Shown piece by piece: positions 9,495-16,959 of a stretch of 36,668 nucleotides of DNA; the first letter of the stretch is position 1, and the number at the start of each line of letters is the position of its first letter. Both the position numbers and the translations under genes were made by a program. Origin of the DNA: Melioribacteraceae bacterium (GTDB lineage: Bacteria > Bacteroidota > Ignavibacteria > Ignavibacteriales > Melioribacteraceae); NCBI GenBank assembly GCA_028280855.1, contig JANQLA010000466.1:1-36668 (forward strand), written 5' to 3'. The notes beneath the pieces were generated by a model. That model worked only from the letters and a program-made list of their open reading frames with translations. It did no database searches and had not been told where the DNA came from.

Positions 9495-10625
9495 TTAATC
9501 TAACCGCTTATTAAATCGTTGTGCACTTAGCGCGAAAATGAGAACACCGATAAATAGTAATGCCGAAAGCTCCATCCATAATTCGGCAAAACCGGCCCCT
9601 TTCAAAATTACAGCGCGAACAATCGTCATAAAATAGCGCAAAGGAACAATGTATGTAACCCACTGAAGCGCCTGAGGCATATTTTCGATTGGAAATGAAA
9701 ACCCGGAAAAAAAGACCATCGGCATCATAACCATAAACATAGCCAGCATCATTGCCTGTTGCTGTGTTTTTGAAATGGTTGAGATTAATAAGCCAAGCCC
9801 AAGTGTCGACAGGATGTATATAAATGAACTGAAGAATAAAAACAATATACTTCCCCTGGGAATTATCCCAAAGATTGCTCCCATTGCAGTAAATACTATA
9901 GTCACTGTTGCGAATCCCATTATTGCGAAAGGCACTAGTTTGCCCATCATCAATTGAAAGGGTTTAATTGGCGTAACGATTATTTGCTCGAGGGTTCCTA
10001 TTTCCTTTTCTTTAACTATCGCTAGAGATGTTAGCACCAGCGTAATTATTGAAAGCAGCAAACCAACAACTCCCGGCACCATAAACACCCGGGTCTTTAA
10101 TGTTGGATTATACCACGCGCGAACTTCTGCTTCTATTGATCCTACAGGATTAAATTTAATTCCCATCCGGTCGCGAAAATCCAAATTAATCTCTTGAGCA
10201 AACTTGTTCGTAATGCTCGCAACATAGCCCGCCGAAATGGAGCCTTTATTCCCGTCCGACCCGTCAAAAATTGCCTGCAGCTTCACGGTTTCGTTTCGTC
10301 CGATTCTCTTTTCGAAGTCCGTTGGTATTACTAAGCCGAGAATAGCATTTCCGTTTTCGATTTCAGTTTGCAGGTGATCGTAGTTGTTTACGTGATTGTA
10401 TACATTGAAGTATCCCGAGCTGGTGTAGCTTTCAATATATTCGCGACTAACCTGCGAGCGATCCTGATCGAACACAACAGTCGGAACGTTTTCAACATCA
10501 AGATTTACCGCATATCCTAAAAAGATTAATTGAAAAACAGGCGCTATAAGAACAATACCAAACATTTTGGGATCGCGTTTAAACTGGAGAAATTCTTTTC
10601 TTATTATGTGTAATATTGTTCTCAT
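9495..10625 (-). CDS. ABC-2 type efflux permease, YbhR-like (second permease)
   Basis: A 376-residue ABC-2 permease. The N-terminus IIRKEFLQFKRDPKMFGIVL is the amphipathic helix typical of YbhR/YhhJ permeases. One membrane helix (about 22-42) is followed by a roughly 130-residue external domain, then five helices from about 175 to 370. The cytoplasmic loop VKEKEIGTLEQIIVTPIKP is the coupling segment found in this family and contacts the ATPase. Its partner is the permease encoded just upstream; the two should form the heterodimeric membrane channel. It is the last gene of the efflux operon. The ATG is separated from a possible GGGAG site (10639-10643) by 13 bases, and that site lies in a dispersed-repeat segment. 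Confidence 0.9.
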   Translation of the reverse strand: MRTILHIIRKEFLQFKRDPKMFGIVLIAPVFQLIFLGYAVNLDVENVPTVVFDQDRSQVSREYIESYTSSGYFNVYNHVNNYDHLQTEIENGNAILGLVIPTDFEKRIGRNETVKLQAIFDGSDGNKGSISAGYVASITNKFAQEINLDFRDRMGIKFNPVGSIEAEVRAWYNPTLKTRVFMVPGVVGLLLSIITLVLTSLAIVKEKEIGTLEQIIVTPIKPFQLMMGKLVPFAIMGFATVTIVFTAMGAIFGIIPRGSILFLFFSSFIYILSTLGLGLLISTISKTQQQAMMLAMFMVMMPMVFFSGFSFPIENMPQALQWVTYIVPLRYFMTIVRAVILKGAGFAELWMELSALLFIGVLIFALSAQRFNKRLD

Positions 10626-10638
10626 GTTTTTTTTATAG

Positions 10639-10735
10639 CTCCCAGATAACGCAGATTGAACCGATCTTCGGGGATTAAAATAAAATTAAATTCTTCTGTG
10701 TGAATCTGCAAAATCCGTGTCATCTGTGTGCCATT
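10639..10735 (-). repeat. Dispersed intergenic repeat between the two permease genes
   Basis: Read on the minus strand this segment starts ATGGCACACAGATGACACGG, continues through TTTTGCAGATTCACACAGAA and an AT-rich centre, and ends GATCGGTTCAATCTGCGTTA. The alternating CACAGATT / CACGGATT words mark a repeat type common in intergenic DNA of Bacteroidota and related phyla. A second, shorter copy lies at 12821-12862, in the same orientation and also directly at a gene's 3' end. The copy here encodes the last residues (MAHR) and the stop of the upstream permease. Confidence 0.55.
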
Positions 10736-11856
10736 TTCTTTTTGTTCATCACTGTTGCCAGTCCCAATAAAACAAAACTAAAAAGGAGCAAGTACACCAA
10801 CTGAGGCCAAAAGGCTTGCAGGCCAACACCTCTTAATATAATTGCCCGTAATGCGATGATAAAAAATTTAGTAGGTGTTAGATTAGTTAGTAACTGAACC
10901 AAGAACGGCATGCTGTCAATAGGGAAAATGAATCCCGAAAGTATTACTGCCGGAAGCAGCGATGCAAACGCCGCCATAGTAAAAGCAACTTGCTGCGAAT
11001 CCGAAACTACAGAAATAAATATTCCCATACTTGTGCACGAAAACAAAAATATTAGTGTAGCAATTAACAACAACAAATAATTTCCTTTTACAACTACGTC
11101 AAAAAGTAAATACCCAGCTACCAATATTAACACTGCATTAATCAACGAGATAACCAGGTAAGGTATTGACTTACCCATCAACAGTTCAATAGTATTAATT
11201 GACGATACGTTTAATTGTTCAATCGTACCTTTTTCTTTTTCGCGAACCAGGGTTAATGAAACTGAAATGACGGCTGTTACTATCAGGATTAGGCCGATCA
11301 ATCCCGGTATTAAAAACTTTGTCGTTTGTAAGTCAGGGTTAAACCAGAAAATAGGATGCAAATCAATTGGTAATTGTATGCCTTGTCCGAAGTCTGCTAA
11401 AACTTCCTGTTGATATTTCTGATTGAATGCTTGCGTGGCAGCCATTACGTAGTTTTGAATTATTCCTGCCGTGTTTCCATCAACTCCGTCAATAAGAAAC
11501 TGAACTTTAGCAGGTTCTTTTGCCGCATAAAATTTGTTTGAAAAATCATTTGGGAAAACGAGCACAACCTGCGCATCTTTTTCGTCGAGTGTTTGTTTTA
11601 TTTCTTTATGGGTATCAATTGTTTTCGTAAGAGTAAAGTAGCTTGAACTTGTTAGTGAATTAATGAACTCCCTGGAAACGTCCGAACGTTCTTCATCATA
11701 TACCGCAAGCTCAATGTTTTGCACATCGAAGTTAACTGCGTATCCAAATATCACAAGCAAGAAAACGGGAAAGAAAAAAATGACAAACATCAATCGTTTG
11801 TCACGCAGGAATTGCTTCACTTCCTTTTTTGCGACTGCTTTAGTTCGCGCTACCAT
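10720..11856 (-). CDS. ABC-2 type efflux permease, YbhS-like (first permease)
   Basis: A 378-residue permease when started at the ATG at 11856 (MVARTKAVAKKEVKQFLRDK). The frame also extends to a TTG at 11916, but that would run 77 bases into conserved ATPase coding sequence; the ATG gives a 17-base overlap and the usual family N-terminus. It has one membrane helix at about 24-44, an external domain to about 170, then five helices. VREKEKGTIEQLNVSSINT is the ATPase-coupling loop. It pairs with the downstream permease to form the inner-membrane pore of a drug or lipophile exporter. Its C-terminal MAHR and stop come from a dispersed repeat, so the natural end may have been slightly altered. Confidence 0.9.
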   Translation of the reverse strand: MVARTKAVAKKEVKQFLRDKRLMFVIFFFPVFLLVIFGYAVNFDVQNIELAVYDEERSDVSREFINSLTSSSYFTLTKTIDTHKEIKQTLDEKDAQVVLVFPNDFSNKFYAAKEPAKVQFLIDGVDGNTAGIIQNYVMAATQAFNQKYQQEVLADFGQGIQLPIDLHPIFWFNPDLQTTKFLIPGLIGLILIVTAVISVSLTLVREKEKGTIEQLNVSSINTIELLMGKSIPYLVISLINAVLILVAGYLLFDVVVKGNYLLLLIATLIFLFSCTSMGIFISVVSDSQQVAFTMAAFASLLPAVILSGFIFPIDSMPFLVQLLTNLTPTKFFIIALRAIILRGVGLQAFWPQLVYLLLFSFVLLGLATVMNKKKMAHR

Positions 11857-12781
11857 TATTATGTTTTTCCAATAAATGAATAAATACGTTTTCCAAAGTC
11901 GGTATAATTTCTTCAATGCGTTTTACTTCTATAGAATGTTGGCCGGTTAATGTTTCTTCTATTTGTTTAGTTGATTCGTAAAGTGAGTTAACGCTAATTT
12001 GAATGTTATTTCCGAAGATTGATGATTCATCTATGTATGGCTGTTTCTCTAATATCTCCAAAGCGTCCACAACACGTTCGCATTCAACCTCGTACATTTT
12101 ATTTTTCAGATGCTTGCTTTTTAATTCTTTGGACGAACCTTCCGCGATCAATTTACCGGCGTTAATCAAAATTATATTATTGCAAAACTCGGCTTCCTCA
12201 AGGTAATGGGTTGTAACAAATACGGTTGTACCTTCATCGGCTAAATGATGAATAAGATCCCAAAAGTTACGCCTGGAAATTGGGTCCACACCGCTGGTTG
12301 GCTCATCTAAAAACACAATTTTTGGTTTGTGGATTACCGCCGTTCCAAGCGCCAACCTTTGTTTTATACCGCCCGGCAATGATTCGGTTAGAAGACCTTC
12401 CTTACCTCTAAGATTGGCAATTTTCAAAACCCATTCTTTCCGATCCTCAAGGTCTTTACCGTCAAGTCCGTACACACCTCCAAAGAAGTTAATGTTTTCT
12501 TCTACCGAAAGGTCATTGTATAATGAAAATCGCTGCGACATGTAGCCAATGTTAAGTTTCACTTTGTTAGGCTCTTTTGCAATACTGTATCCGCCCACAG
12601 TTGCATCGCCCGAAGTTGGGGCAAGTATGCCGCACAACATTTTTATGGTAGTTGTTTTGCCGGCTCCGTTTGCACCAAGGAAGCCGAATATTTCACCCTG
12701 CTTTACATTGAACGAAATAGAATCGACGGATGTAAACGACCCGAATTTTTTTGTGAGATTATTTATTTCAATGCTGTTCAT
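11840..12781 (-). CDS. ABC transporter ATPase, corresponds to C-terminal half of YbhF
   Basis: A 313-residue ABC-2 ATPase with all catalytic motifs: Walker A GANGAGKTT (36-44, K42), Q-loop Q83, signature LPGGIKQRLALG (135-146, with Pro for the usual Ser), Walker B IVFLDEP with E160, D-loop GVD (164-166) and switch H192 in TTHYLEEA. The C-terminal 90 residues end with IPTLENVFIHL, the conserved tail of YbhF-type ATPases. It energises the two permeases downstream. Its active site is the complete one of the pair; the other ATPase of the operon lacks the switch histidine. It is likely co-translated with the permease it overlaps. Confidence 0.93.
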   Translation of the reverse strand: MNSIEINNLTKKFGSFTSVDSISFNVKQGEIFGFLGANGAGKTTTIKMLCGILAPTSGDATVGGYSIAKEPNKVKLNIGYMSQRFSLYNDLSVEENINFFGGVYGLDGKDLEDRKEWVLKIANLRGKEGLLTESLPGGIKQRLALGTAVIHKPKIVFLDEPTSGVDPISRRNFWDLIHHLADEGTTVFVTTHYLEEAEFCNNIILINAGKLIAEGSSKELKSKHLKNKMYEVECERVVDALEILEKQPYIDESSIFGNNIQISVNSLYESTKQIEETLTGQHSIEVKRIEEIIPTLENVFIHLLEKHNNGSAN

Positions 12782-12820
12782 AATTGCTAAATTGATCGCC
12801 TATTTTTCTTAACTATTATA

Positions 12821-12862
12821 ATCTGAGAAAATCGGTTCTTACTGTGTCATCCGTGTGCTATT
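12821..12862 (-). repeat. Second, shorter copy of the dispersed intergenic repeat
   Basis: On the minus strand the sequence directly after the TolC stop reads TAGCACACGGATGACACAG, then AGAACCGATTTTCTCAGATT. It shares the GCACAC(A/G)GATGACAC core and the ACCGAT / CAGATT words with 10639-10735, in the same orientation and the same position at the end of an operon gene. Confidence 0.5.
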
Positions 12863-14171
12863 AATAAATCTTTCTTCCCAATGAGTTTTCCAGTCTCAAC
12901 TTTGCCAACTCGTTTTCAACCTTTGCTTGCAACAAATTTGTTTCCGAGCTTAATACATCTACTTCCGCGTCTATCAACTCAGAGCTTGTGGTAAGCTGCT
13001 GATTATACTTCTGTTCAGTTATTCTATAGTTTTCTTTCGCCGACTGAACTGCGAGTTCATTAACTTTTACTTTTTCAGTACTGCTTTTTGCCGAGAGAAA
13101 GAATTTATACACTTCAAGTTTTACCGCATCGGTCAATAACAAAAAGTTGTTTTCAAGCTGTTTTACCCTTTGAACAGCTTTCTCCGATTTTGCCGAGGTG
13201 TTTCCCCAATCCCATAGATTCCATTTCAGTGAAACACCGACATCCCATGTATCGTTAAACTCGTCTTCGATTGGTAATATCCGCTGGTTTGGATTAGAGT
13301 AATAGAAATTGCCAAAAGCAAATACTTGCGGATACCATCCTGAATTTTCCGCTGTTACATTATTCTCGCCGGCATGTTTTCTTAAAGTGATAGACTTTAG
13401 TTCAGCTCTATTTTTAATTGCTTCATTTTGAAGTTCGTCGAGAGCAGCACTCTCCATATAAGGAGAAAAATCACTCACTTCAAGCTTTGTGATTTTATTT
13501 AATTCTATGCCTAATTCTTTGTTGAAAGAACTCATTGCCAGCTTCATCATATTTTGTGCGTCAATGAGTGATACTTCCAAGGAAGAGACCCTCACTTTAA
13601 TTTTGAGTACATCATTTTTTGTGGCTAACCCGTTTGCCATAAACTTTTCGGTGTCGCGTAAATGATTACGTAGAGAAACCAGGTTCTCTTCTAATAACTC
13701 CACCTGAATTTGCGTTTTATATAGCTTCCAGAATGCTTCACAGATCGCTAGAGCTTTATCATTATATGATTTAGAATACTCGAGATCCGTTGCCTCAGCA
13801 TTCAATTTAGCGGAAGTTTTTAATGACGATAGCTTAAATCCCGTAAACAAAGGCTGTTGCACGCTAAGTCTAAAGTTATAGTTATTTAAAATCGCATCCT
13901 GTATTTTAATCGGTGACGGAAAAATTGGTACGCTTACCTCAAATGGTGGAACATCGCTTAACCTTGTATAGGATGCATTGAAGGATAATTGGGGCAGCAT
14001 TTGCGATGCGATTTCATCAATTGAAGCAAGAGAGTATTTTAATTCTGATTCCGCTATTTTAACTTCCCTGCTGTTTTGCAGACCTATTTCCAGGCTCTCT
14101 TTTAGTGATAAGCTGCCCGTTTGCGAGTACAATCCCGAACTAATTAATAAAAGCAAAATCAATTTTTTCAT
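12861..14171 (-). CDS. TolC-family outer membrane efflux protein
   Basis: A 436-residue protein from the ATG at 14171, which has AGGTG five bases upstream and begins a clean signal peptide (MKKLILLLLISSGLYSQ). The longer frame starts at a TTG and overlaps the upstream ATPase, so it is rejected. Two outer-membrane-efflux repeats are visible. Each has a LxxALxxA-like start (SLKESLEIGLQNSREVKIAE; AALDELQNEAIKNRAELKSI), a beta strand (LSFNASYTRL; WYPQVFAFGNFYYS) and a long coiled-coil helix. It should form the trimeric exit duct for the HlyD adaptor and ABC pump encoded around it. Its position between the two ATPase genes is unusual; in E. coli the ybh operon has no TolC gene. Confidence 0.92.
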   Translation of the reverse strand: MKKLILLLLISSGLYSQTGSLSLKESLEIGLQNSREVKIAESELKYSLASIDEIASQMLPQLSFNASYTRLSDVPPFEVSVPIFPSPIKIQDAILNNYNFRLSVQQPLFTGFKLSSLKTSAKLNAEATDLEYSKSYNDKALAICEAFWKLYKTQIQVELLEENLVSLRNHLRDTEKFMANGLATKNDVLKIKVRVSSLEVSLIDAQNMMKLAMSSFNKELGIELNKITKLEVSDFSPYMESAALDELQNEAIKNRAELKSITLRKHAGENNVTAENSGWYPQVFAFGNFYYSNPNQRILPIEDEFNDTWDVGVSLKWNLWDWGNTSAKSEKAVQRVKQLENNFLLLTDAVKLEVYKFFLSAKSSTEKVKVNELAVQSAKENYRITEQKYNQQLTTSSELIDAEVDVLSSETNLLQAKVENELAKLRLENSLGRKIY

Positions 14172-14194
14172 CTTTACACCTGTTAAACTAGTCA

Positions 14195-15127
14195 TCAACC
14201 AGCTTCTTTAATTTTATGAATAAAGACATTCTCCAAAGAAGGAGTGATATTTCTGTGACTTACGATTTTCACACCATTATTATTCAGCAGCAATTCAACC
14301 GTGAGGTAATCCAGTCGGCTGTTATTAAGTACCACATCTATACGGTCGCCAAACATTTGCACCTCAAAAGATGTTTTGTTTCGAATTAATTCGAACGCTT
14401 CTTTTACCGGGGTGCATACTATTTCTACAATGTCTTTCTCTATACCCGCCTTAATGTTGGCAGGCGTATCCAAAGCAATAAGTTGACCATGATTCATCAT
14501 CGCTACACGATTACATCGCTCCGCTTCATCAAGGTAGGGTGTAGTCATAATAATCGTAATTCCGTCTTTGAGCAAGCCTGAAAGAATTTTCCAGAAGTCA
14601 CGTCTTGAAACGGGATCGACCCCTGTTGTCGGTTCATCCAAAAACAGGATTTTGGGTTTATGAATGAGGGCACAAGCAAGGGCAAGTTTTTGTTTCATTC
14701 CACCCGACAGTTGATCAGCAAGCCGATCCCTAAAATTAATTAATCTGGTAAATTCCAATAACTTGTTTCTTCTTTCTTTATAATCTCTTACATCGTGTAT
14801 CTCCGCAAAAAATTCAATATTCTCGTCGATACTCAAATCACCATACATGCTGTACTTCTGCGACAAGTATCCAATAGATTGCTGCACTAACTTTTTATTT
14901 AACCTAATACCCTTACCCATTATTTTGACAGAGCCCGAATCAAAACCCAGCAAACTGCACATAATTCTAATTGTAGTAGTCTTACCTGCACCATCGGGAC
15001 CCACAAGCCCGAACATTTCTCCTTCATTTACATGAAACGAGATGCCACGCACAGCTTCGATATTCTCGTAAGATTTATGCAGATCTGATATGTTAATAAT
15101 AGATTTCATGATTCTAAGATTGCTCAT
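14195..15127 (-). CDS. ABC transporter ATPase, corresponds to N-terminal half of YbhF; switch histidine replaced
   Basis: A 310-residue ABC ATPase. Walker A is GPDGAGKTT (43-51, K49), with the GPDG form typical of the first ATPase half of YbhF-type proteins. The Q-loop is Q90, the signature LSGGMKQKLALA (140-151), Walker B ILFLDEP with E165, and the D-loop GVD (169-171). At the H-loop the sequence is MTTPYLDEAERC, so Pro197 stands where the switch His is expected. This half probably forms a degenerate ATP site opposite the complete one in the second ATPase. The tail ITPSLENVFIHKI matches its partner. The ATG at 15127 is used here; the ATG at 15109 (MKSIINIS) is equally possible since neither has a good ribosome site. 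Confidence 0.9.
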   Translation of the reverse strand: MSNLRIMKSIINISDLHKSYENIEAVRGISFHVNEGEMFGLVGPDGAGKTTTIRIMCSLLGFDSGSVKIMGKGIRLNKKLVQQSIGYLSQKYSMYGDLSIDENIEFFAEIHDVRDYKERRNKLLEFTRLINFRDRLADQLSGGMKQKLALACALIHKPKILFLDEPTTGVDPVSRRDFWKILSGLLKDGITIIMTTPYLDEAERCNRVAMMNHGQLIALDTPANIKAGIEKDIVEIVCTPVKEAFELIRNKTSFEVQMFGDRIDVVLNNSRLDYLTVELLLNNNGVKIVSHRNITPSLENVFIHKIKEAG

Positions 15128-15160
15128 TGCGAGATTTCTGATTTCAAGATTCCGGTTTTT

Positions 15161-15304
15161 CTATTTGTTACGAGTTTTTAAATATTTGGTAAAGTTCGCA
15201 ATGTGTTTTACTATTTCGTTTGATTCTTCTTTTAGTTCTTCAAATTCTTGTTTAGAGATATAGCTTAAATCATATGCTCCGTAAATCATGATATTTCTAA
15301 TCAT
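15161..15304 (-). pseudogene. C-terminal remnant of a four-helix-bundle (S23/IVP-family) protein
   Basis: A 47-codon frame on the minus strand starts at an ATG overlapping the HlyD stop by 8 bases and ends before the ATPase gene. It includes IYGAYDLSYISKQEFEELKE, then SNEIVKHIANFTKYLK. This matches the second half of the 'four helix bundle protein' family (known from 23S rRNA intervening sequences): the AYDLGYIS turn followed by the last helix ending IKYLK. Full-length members are about 115-125 residues, so the first two helices are missing. It is either a relic of an insertion into the efflux operon or a tiny surviving open frame. The family match is from memory of the motif, not from a search. 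Confidence 0.6.
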
Positions 15305-16265
15305 GCAATCTTATCACAGCGTCAGCAGGCATTCCGGCTTTTAATTCAAAATCAGGATTGGGAACTTCAATTTTAACTGCAAAAACTAATTTTGTGCGCT
15401 CATCCTTTGTTTGAATATTTTTTGGGGTAAATTCCGCCTCGGGTGAAATAAAAATTACTTTCCCGTCGTAAACTTTGTTTGGGTACGTATCATTCGTGAT
15501 TTCGACATTTTGTCCTAATTTTACTTTACCCAAAGATTCTTCAGAAATATAAATAACCAGCTCAGCCTCTCTTTGGTCGGCAATCTTAAACATAGAGCTC
15601 ATAACAGTTATTGTTTCGCCAAGCTCAACAAATGATTTAACAATTTGTCCGTCAATCGGTGAAGTGATATATGAATCGCGAATGCTTTTCATGATCAACT
15701 GTTCACCGGCTTCGGCTTTCTTCAGATTAGCCCTGGCAACATCAATCTCTTCTTCTCTTGATATATTTTCAACTTTGTTATAATTCGCCCTGGCAGAATT
15801 ATATTGTGATAGCGAAATGTTGTATTTAGTTTCAATTTCGTCGAATTGCGATTGTGTGATCGCATGTTCACTAAGGAGTTTTTCATAACGTGATTTGTTT
15901 ATTGCAGCAAGATTAAGATTGTTCTGCGCCTGATTCATTAATTCTTTTGCTTGTTTTTTATCTTCTGACCTTGCGCCGGTTTCAACAAGTTTAAGTTGTG
16001 CCTCGGCTGCTAGCCGGGTGGCAATTAATTGATTAAGCTGTAATTTCAAAGATTCCGTATCAACAATTGCCAATGTGTCACCCTTTTTTACAAAATCGCC
16101 TTCGTCTACTCTTAACTCTATCAACTCGCCATTTGTCTTTGAGCTGATAATCACGCTCGTAACTTCAATAGTTCCGGACTCTTCAATCATAGAATCGGAA
16201 TCGAAGCTGCTGCATGCAAGGGTTAAAAAGAGGCTTGACATCGCAACTAGTAATATGCTTTTCAT
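15297..16265 (-). CDS. HlyD-family periplasmic adaptor (YbhG-like lipoprotein)
   Basis: A 322-residue membrane fusion protein. The N-terminus MKSILLVAMSSLFLTLAC ends in a cysteine (C18) after a hydrophobic run, a near-lipobox, so it is probably lipid-anchored in the inner membrane. The two lipoyl half-motifs are visible (GELIELRVDEGDFVKKGDTL and SPIDGQIVKSFVELGETI). They flank a long coiled-coil hairpin (about 75-190, LNQLIATRLAAEAQLKL to DVARANLKKAEAG). The beta-barrel domain follows (VKLGQNVEITNDTYPNKVYD) and the protein ends ELKAGMPADAVIRL. It links the ABC permeases to the TolC duct. Its ATG overlaps the TetR stop (ATGA), so it is translated with the regulator. Confidence 0.92.
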   Translation of the reverse strand: MKSILLVAMSSLFLTLACSSFDSDSMIEESGTIEVTSVIISSKTNGELIELRVDEGDFVKKGDTLAIVDTESLKLQLNQLIATRLAAEAQLKLVETGARSEDKKQAKELMNQAQNNLNLAAINKSRYEKLLSEHAITQSQFDEIETKYNISLSQYNSARANYNKVENISREEEIDVARANLKKAEAGEQLIMKSIRDSYITSPIDGQIVKSFVELGETITVMSSMFKIADQREAELVIYISEESLGKVKLGQNVEITNDTYPNKVYDGKVIFISPEAEFTPKNIQTKDERTKLVFAVKIEVPNPDFELKAGMPADAVIRLHD

Positions 16266-16873
16266 AATTTTTTACCTGATTTTGATTCCTTGTAAATTTT
16301 CCTGCCTTTTTTTGTGAATAAGCCGAAAAAAACTATTTCGAAAGTATGCTTCGCCGCTTCCTGAATAGTAAAACTGTTGTTAATCATGAAGTCAGGATTA
16401 ATTACAGCCCTTATAGAACTAAGGACTACTTCGAGCATAATAGGGGTTGGCTTATCAACTATAATTCCTTCTGCTTTTCCCTGTTCTAAAATTTTGATAA
16501 AGTTTTCTCTAATTGCTTTCACTCTAAAATTGTCCATTTCCTGCCATAGGGTGTAGTTATAAGCACGCAAATCGCTTATCCATCTGTCGGAAAACTTAAT
16601 AGACAAATTGAAAAATATTTTTGTAATAGAATCAATTTTATCAACAACAGAACCTTTACCCTCAATTATTTCGGAGATGGATTTCTTTACCGTACCCATT
16701 GTCCTGAAAATAATCTCTCTTGCCAGATCCTGTTTTGAAGGAAAGTGTTTGTAAATCGTCTTTTTGCTGATGCGCATCTCTTTAGCGAGCTGATCCATTG
16801 TTACCCGTGACATACCATCGGCAAAAAACTTTTGTTGTGTGAAGTGAATTATTTTTTCTTTTTCAAGGTTCAT
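16262..16873 (-). CDS. TetR/AcrR-family repressor, CecR-like, of the efflux operon
   Basis: A 203-residue regulator with an N-terminal TetR helix-turn-helix (residues 8-52: IIHFTQQKFFADGMSRVTMD, then KTIYKHFPSKQDLAREII). A helical ligand-binding domain with few polar residues follows, ending in a basic tail (KKGRKIYKESKSGKKL). It is the first gene of the efflux operon and overlaps the adaptor gene by four bases, so it controls its own operon. Four GGAAACT-type half-sites sit between its start and the upstream methyltransferase gene; these are the likely operators. By analogy with CecR in E. coli it should release DNA when a pump substrate binds. The inducer cannot be predicted. Confidence 0.9.
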   Translation of the reverse strand: MNLEKEKIIHFTQQKFFADGMSRVTMDQLAKEMRISKKTIYKHFPSKQDLAREIIFRTMGTVKKSISEIIEGKGSVVDKIDSITKIFFNLSIKFSDRWISDLRAYNYTLWQEMDNFRVKAIRENFIKILEQGKAEGIIVDKPTPIMLEVVLSSIRAVINPDFMINNSFTIQEAAKHTFEIVFFGLFTKKGRKIYKESKSGKKL

Positions 16874-16874
16874 A

Positions 16875-16943
16875 GGAAACTATTTTTGTTTTTACAGTTT
16901 CCAATATAAACTATGGAAACTAACCATGCAACCAAAAGTTTCC
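16875..16943. promoter_or_regulatory. Cluster of four GGAAACT/AGTTTCC half-sites: candidate TetR operators and promoter
   Basis: Half-sites are GGAAACT 16875-16881, AGTTTCC 16896-16902, GGAAACT 16915-16921 and AGTTTCC 16937-16943. They alternate in orientation with spacers of 14, 12 and 15 bases. Sites two and three form an extended palindrome with 8-base arms (AGTTTCCA, TGGAAACT). All four lie in the 86-base gap before the TetR gene, and the first touches its start codon. This is where the operon promoter must be unless it reads through from the methyltransferase gene. Binding by the TetR protein is inferred. Confidence 0.65.
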
Positions 16944-16959
16944 ACATGATCGATATTAC

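Noticed and set aside
11857..11916. Upstream extension of the YbhS-like permease (MKKLYRLWKTYLFIYWKNII)
   Set aside because: It begins at TTG and would overlap conserved ATPase coding sequence by 77 bases; the ATG at 11856 gives the family N-terminus.
15161..15304. An rRNA intervening sequence, given the S23/IVP-like remnant
   Set aside because: No rRNA sequence is present around it; the flanks are efflux genes.
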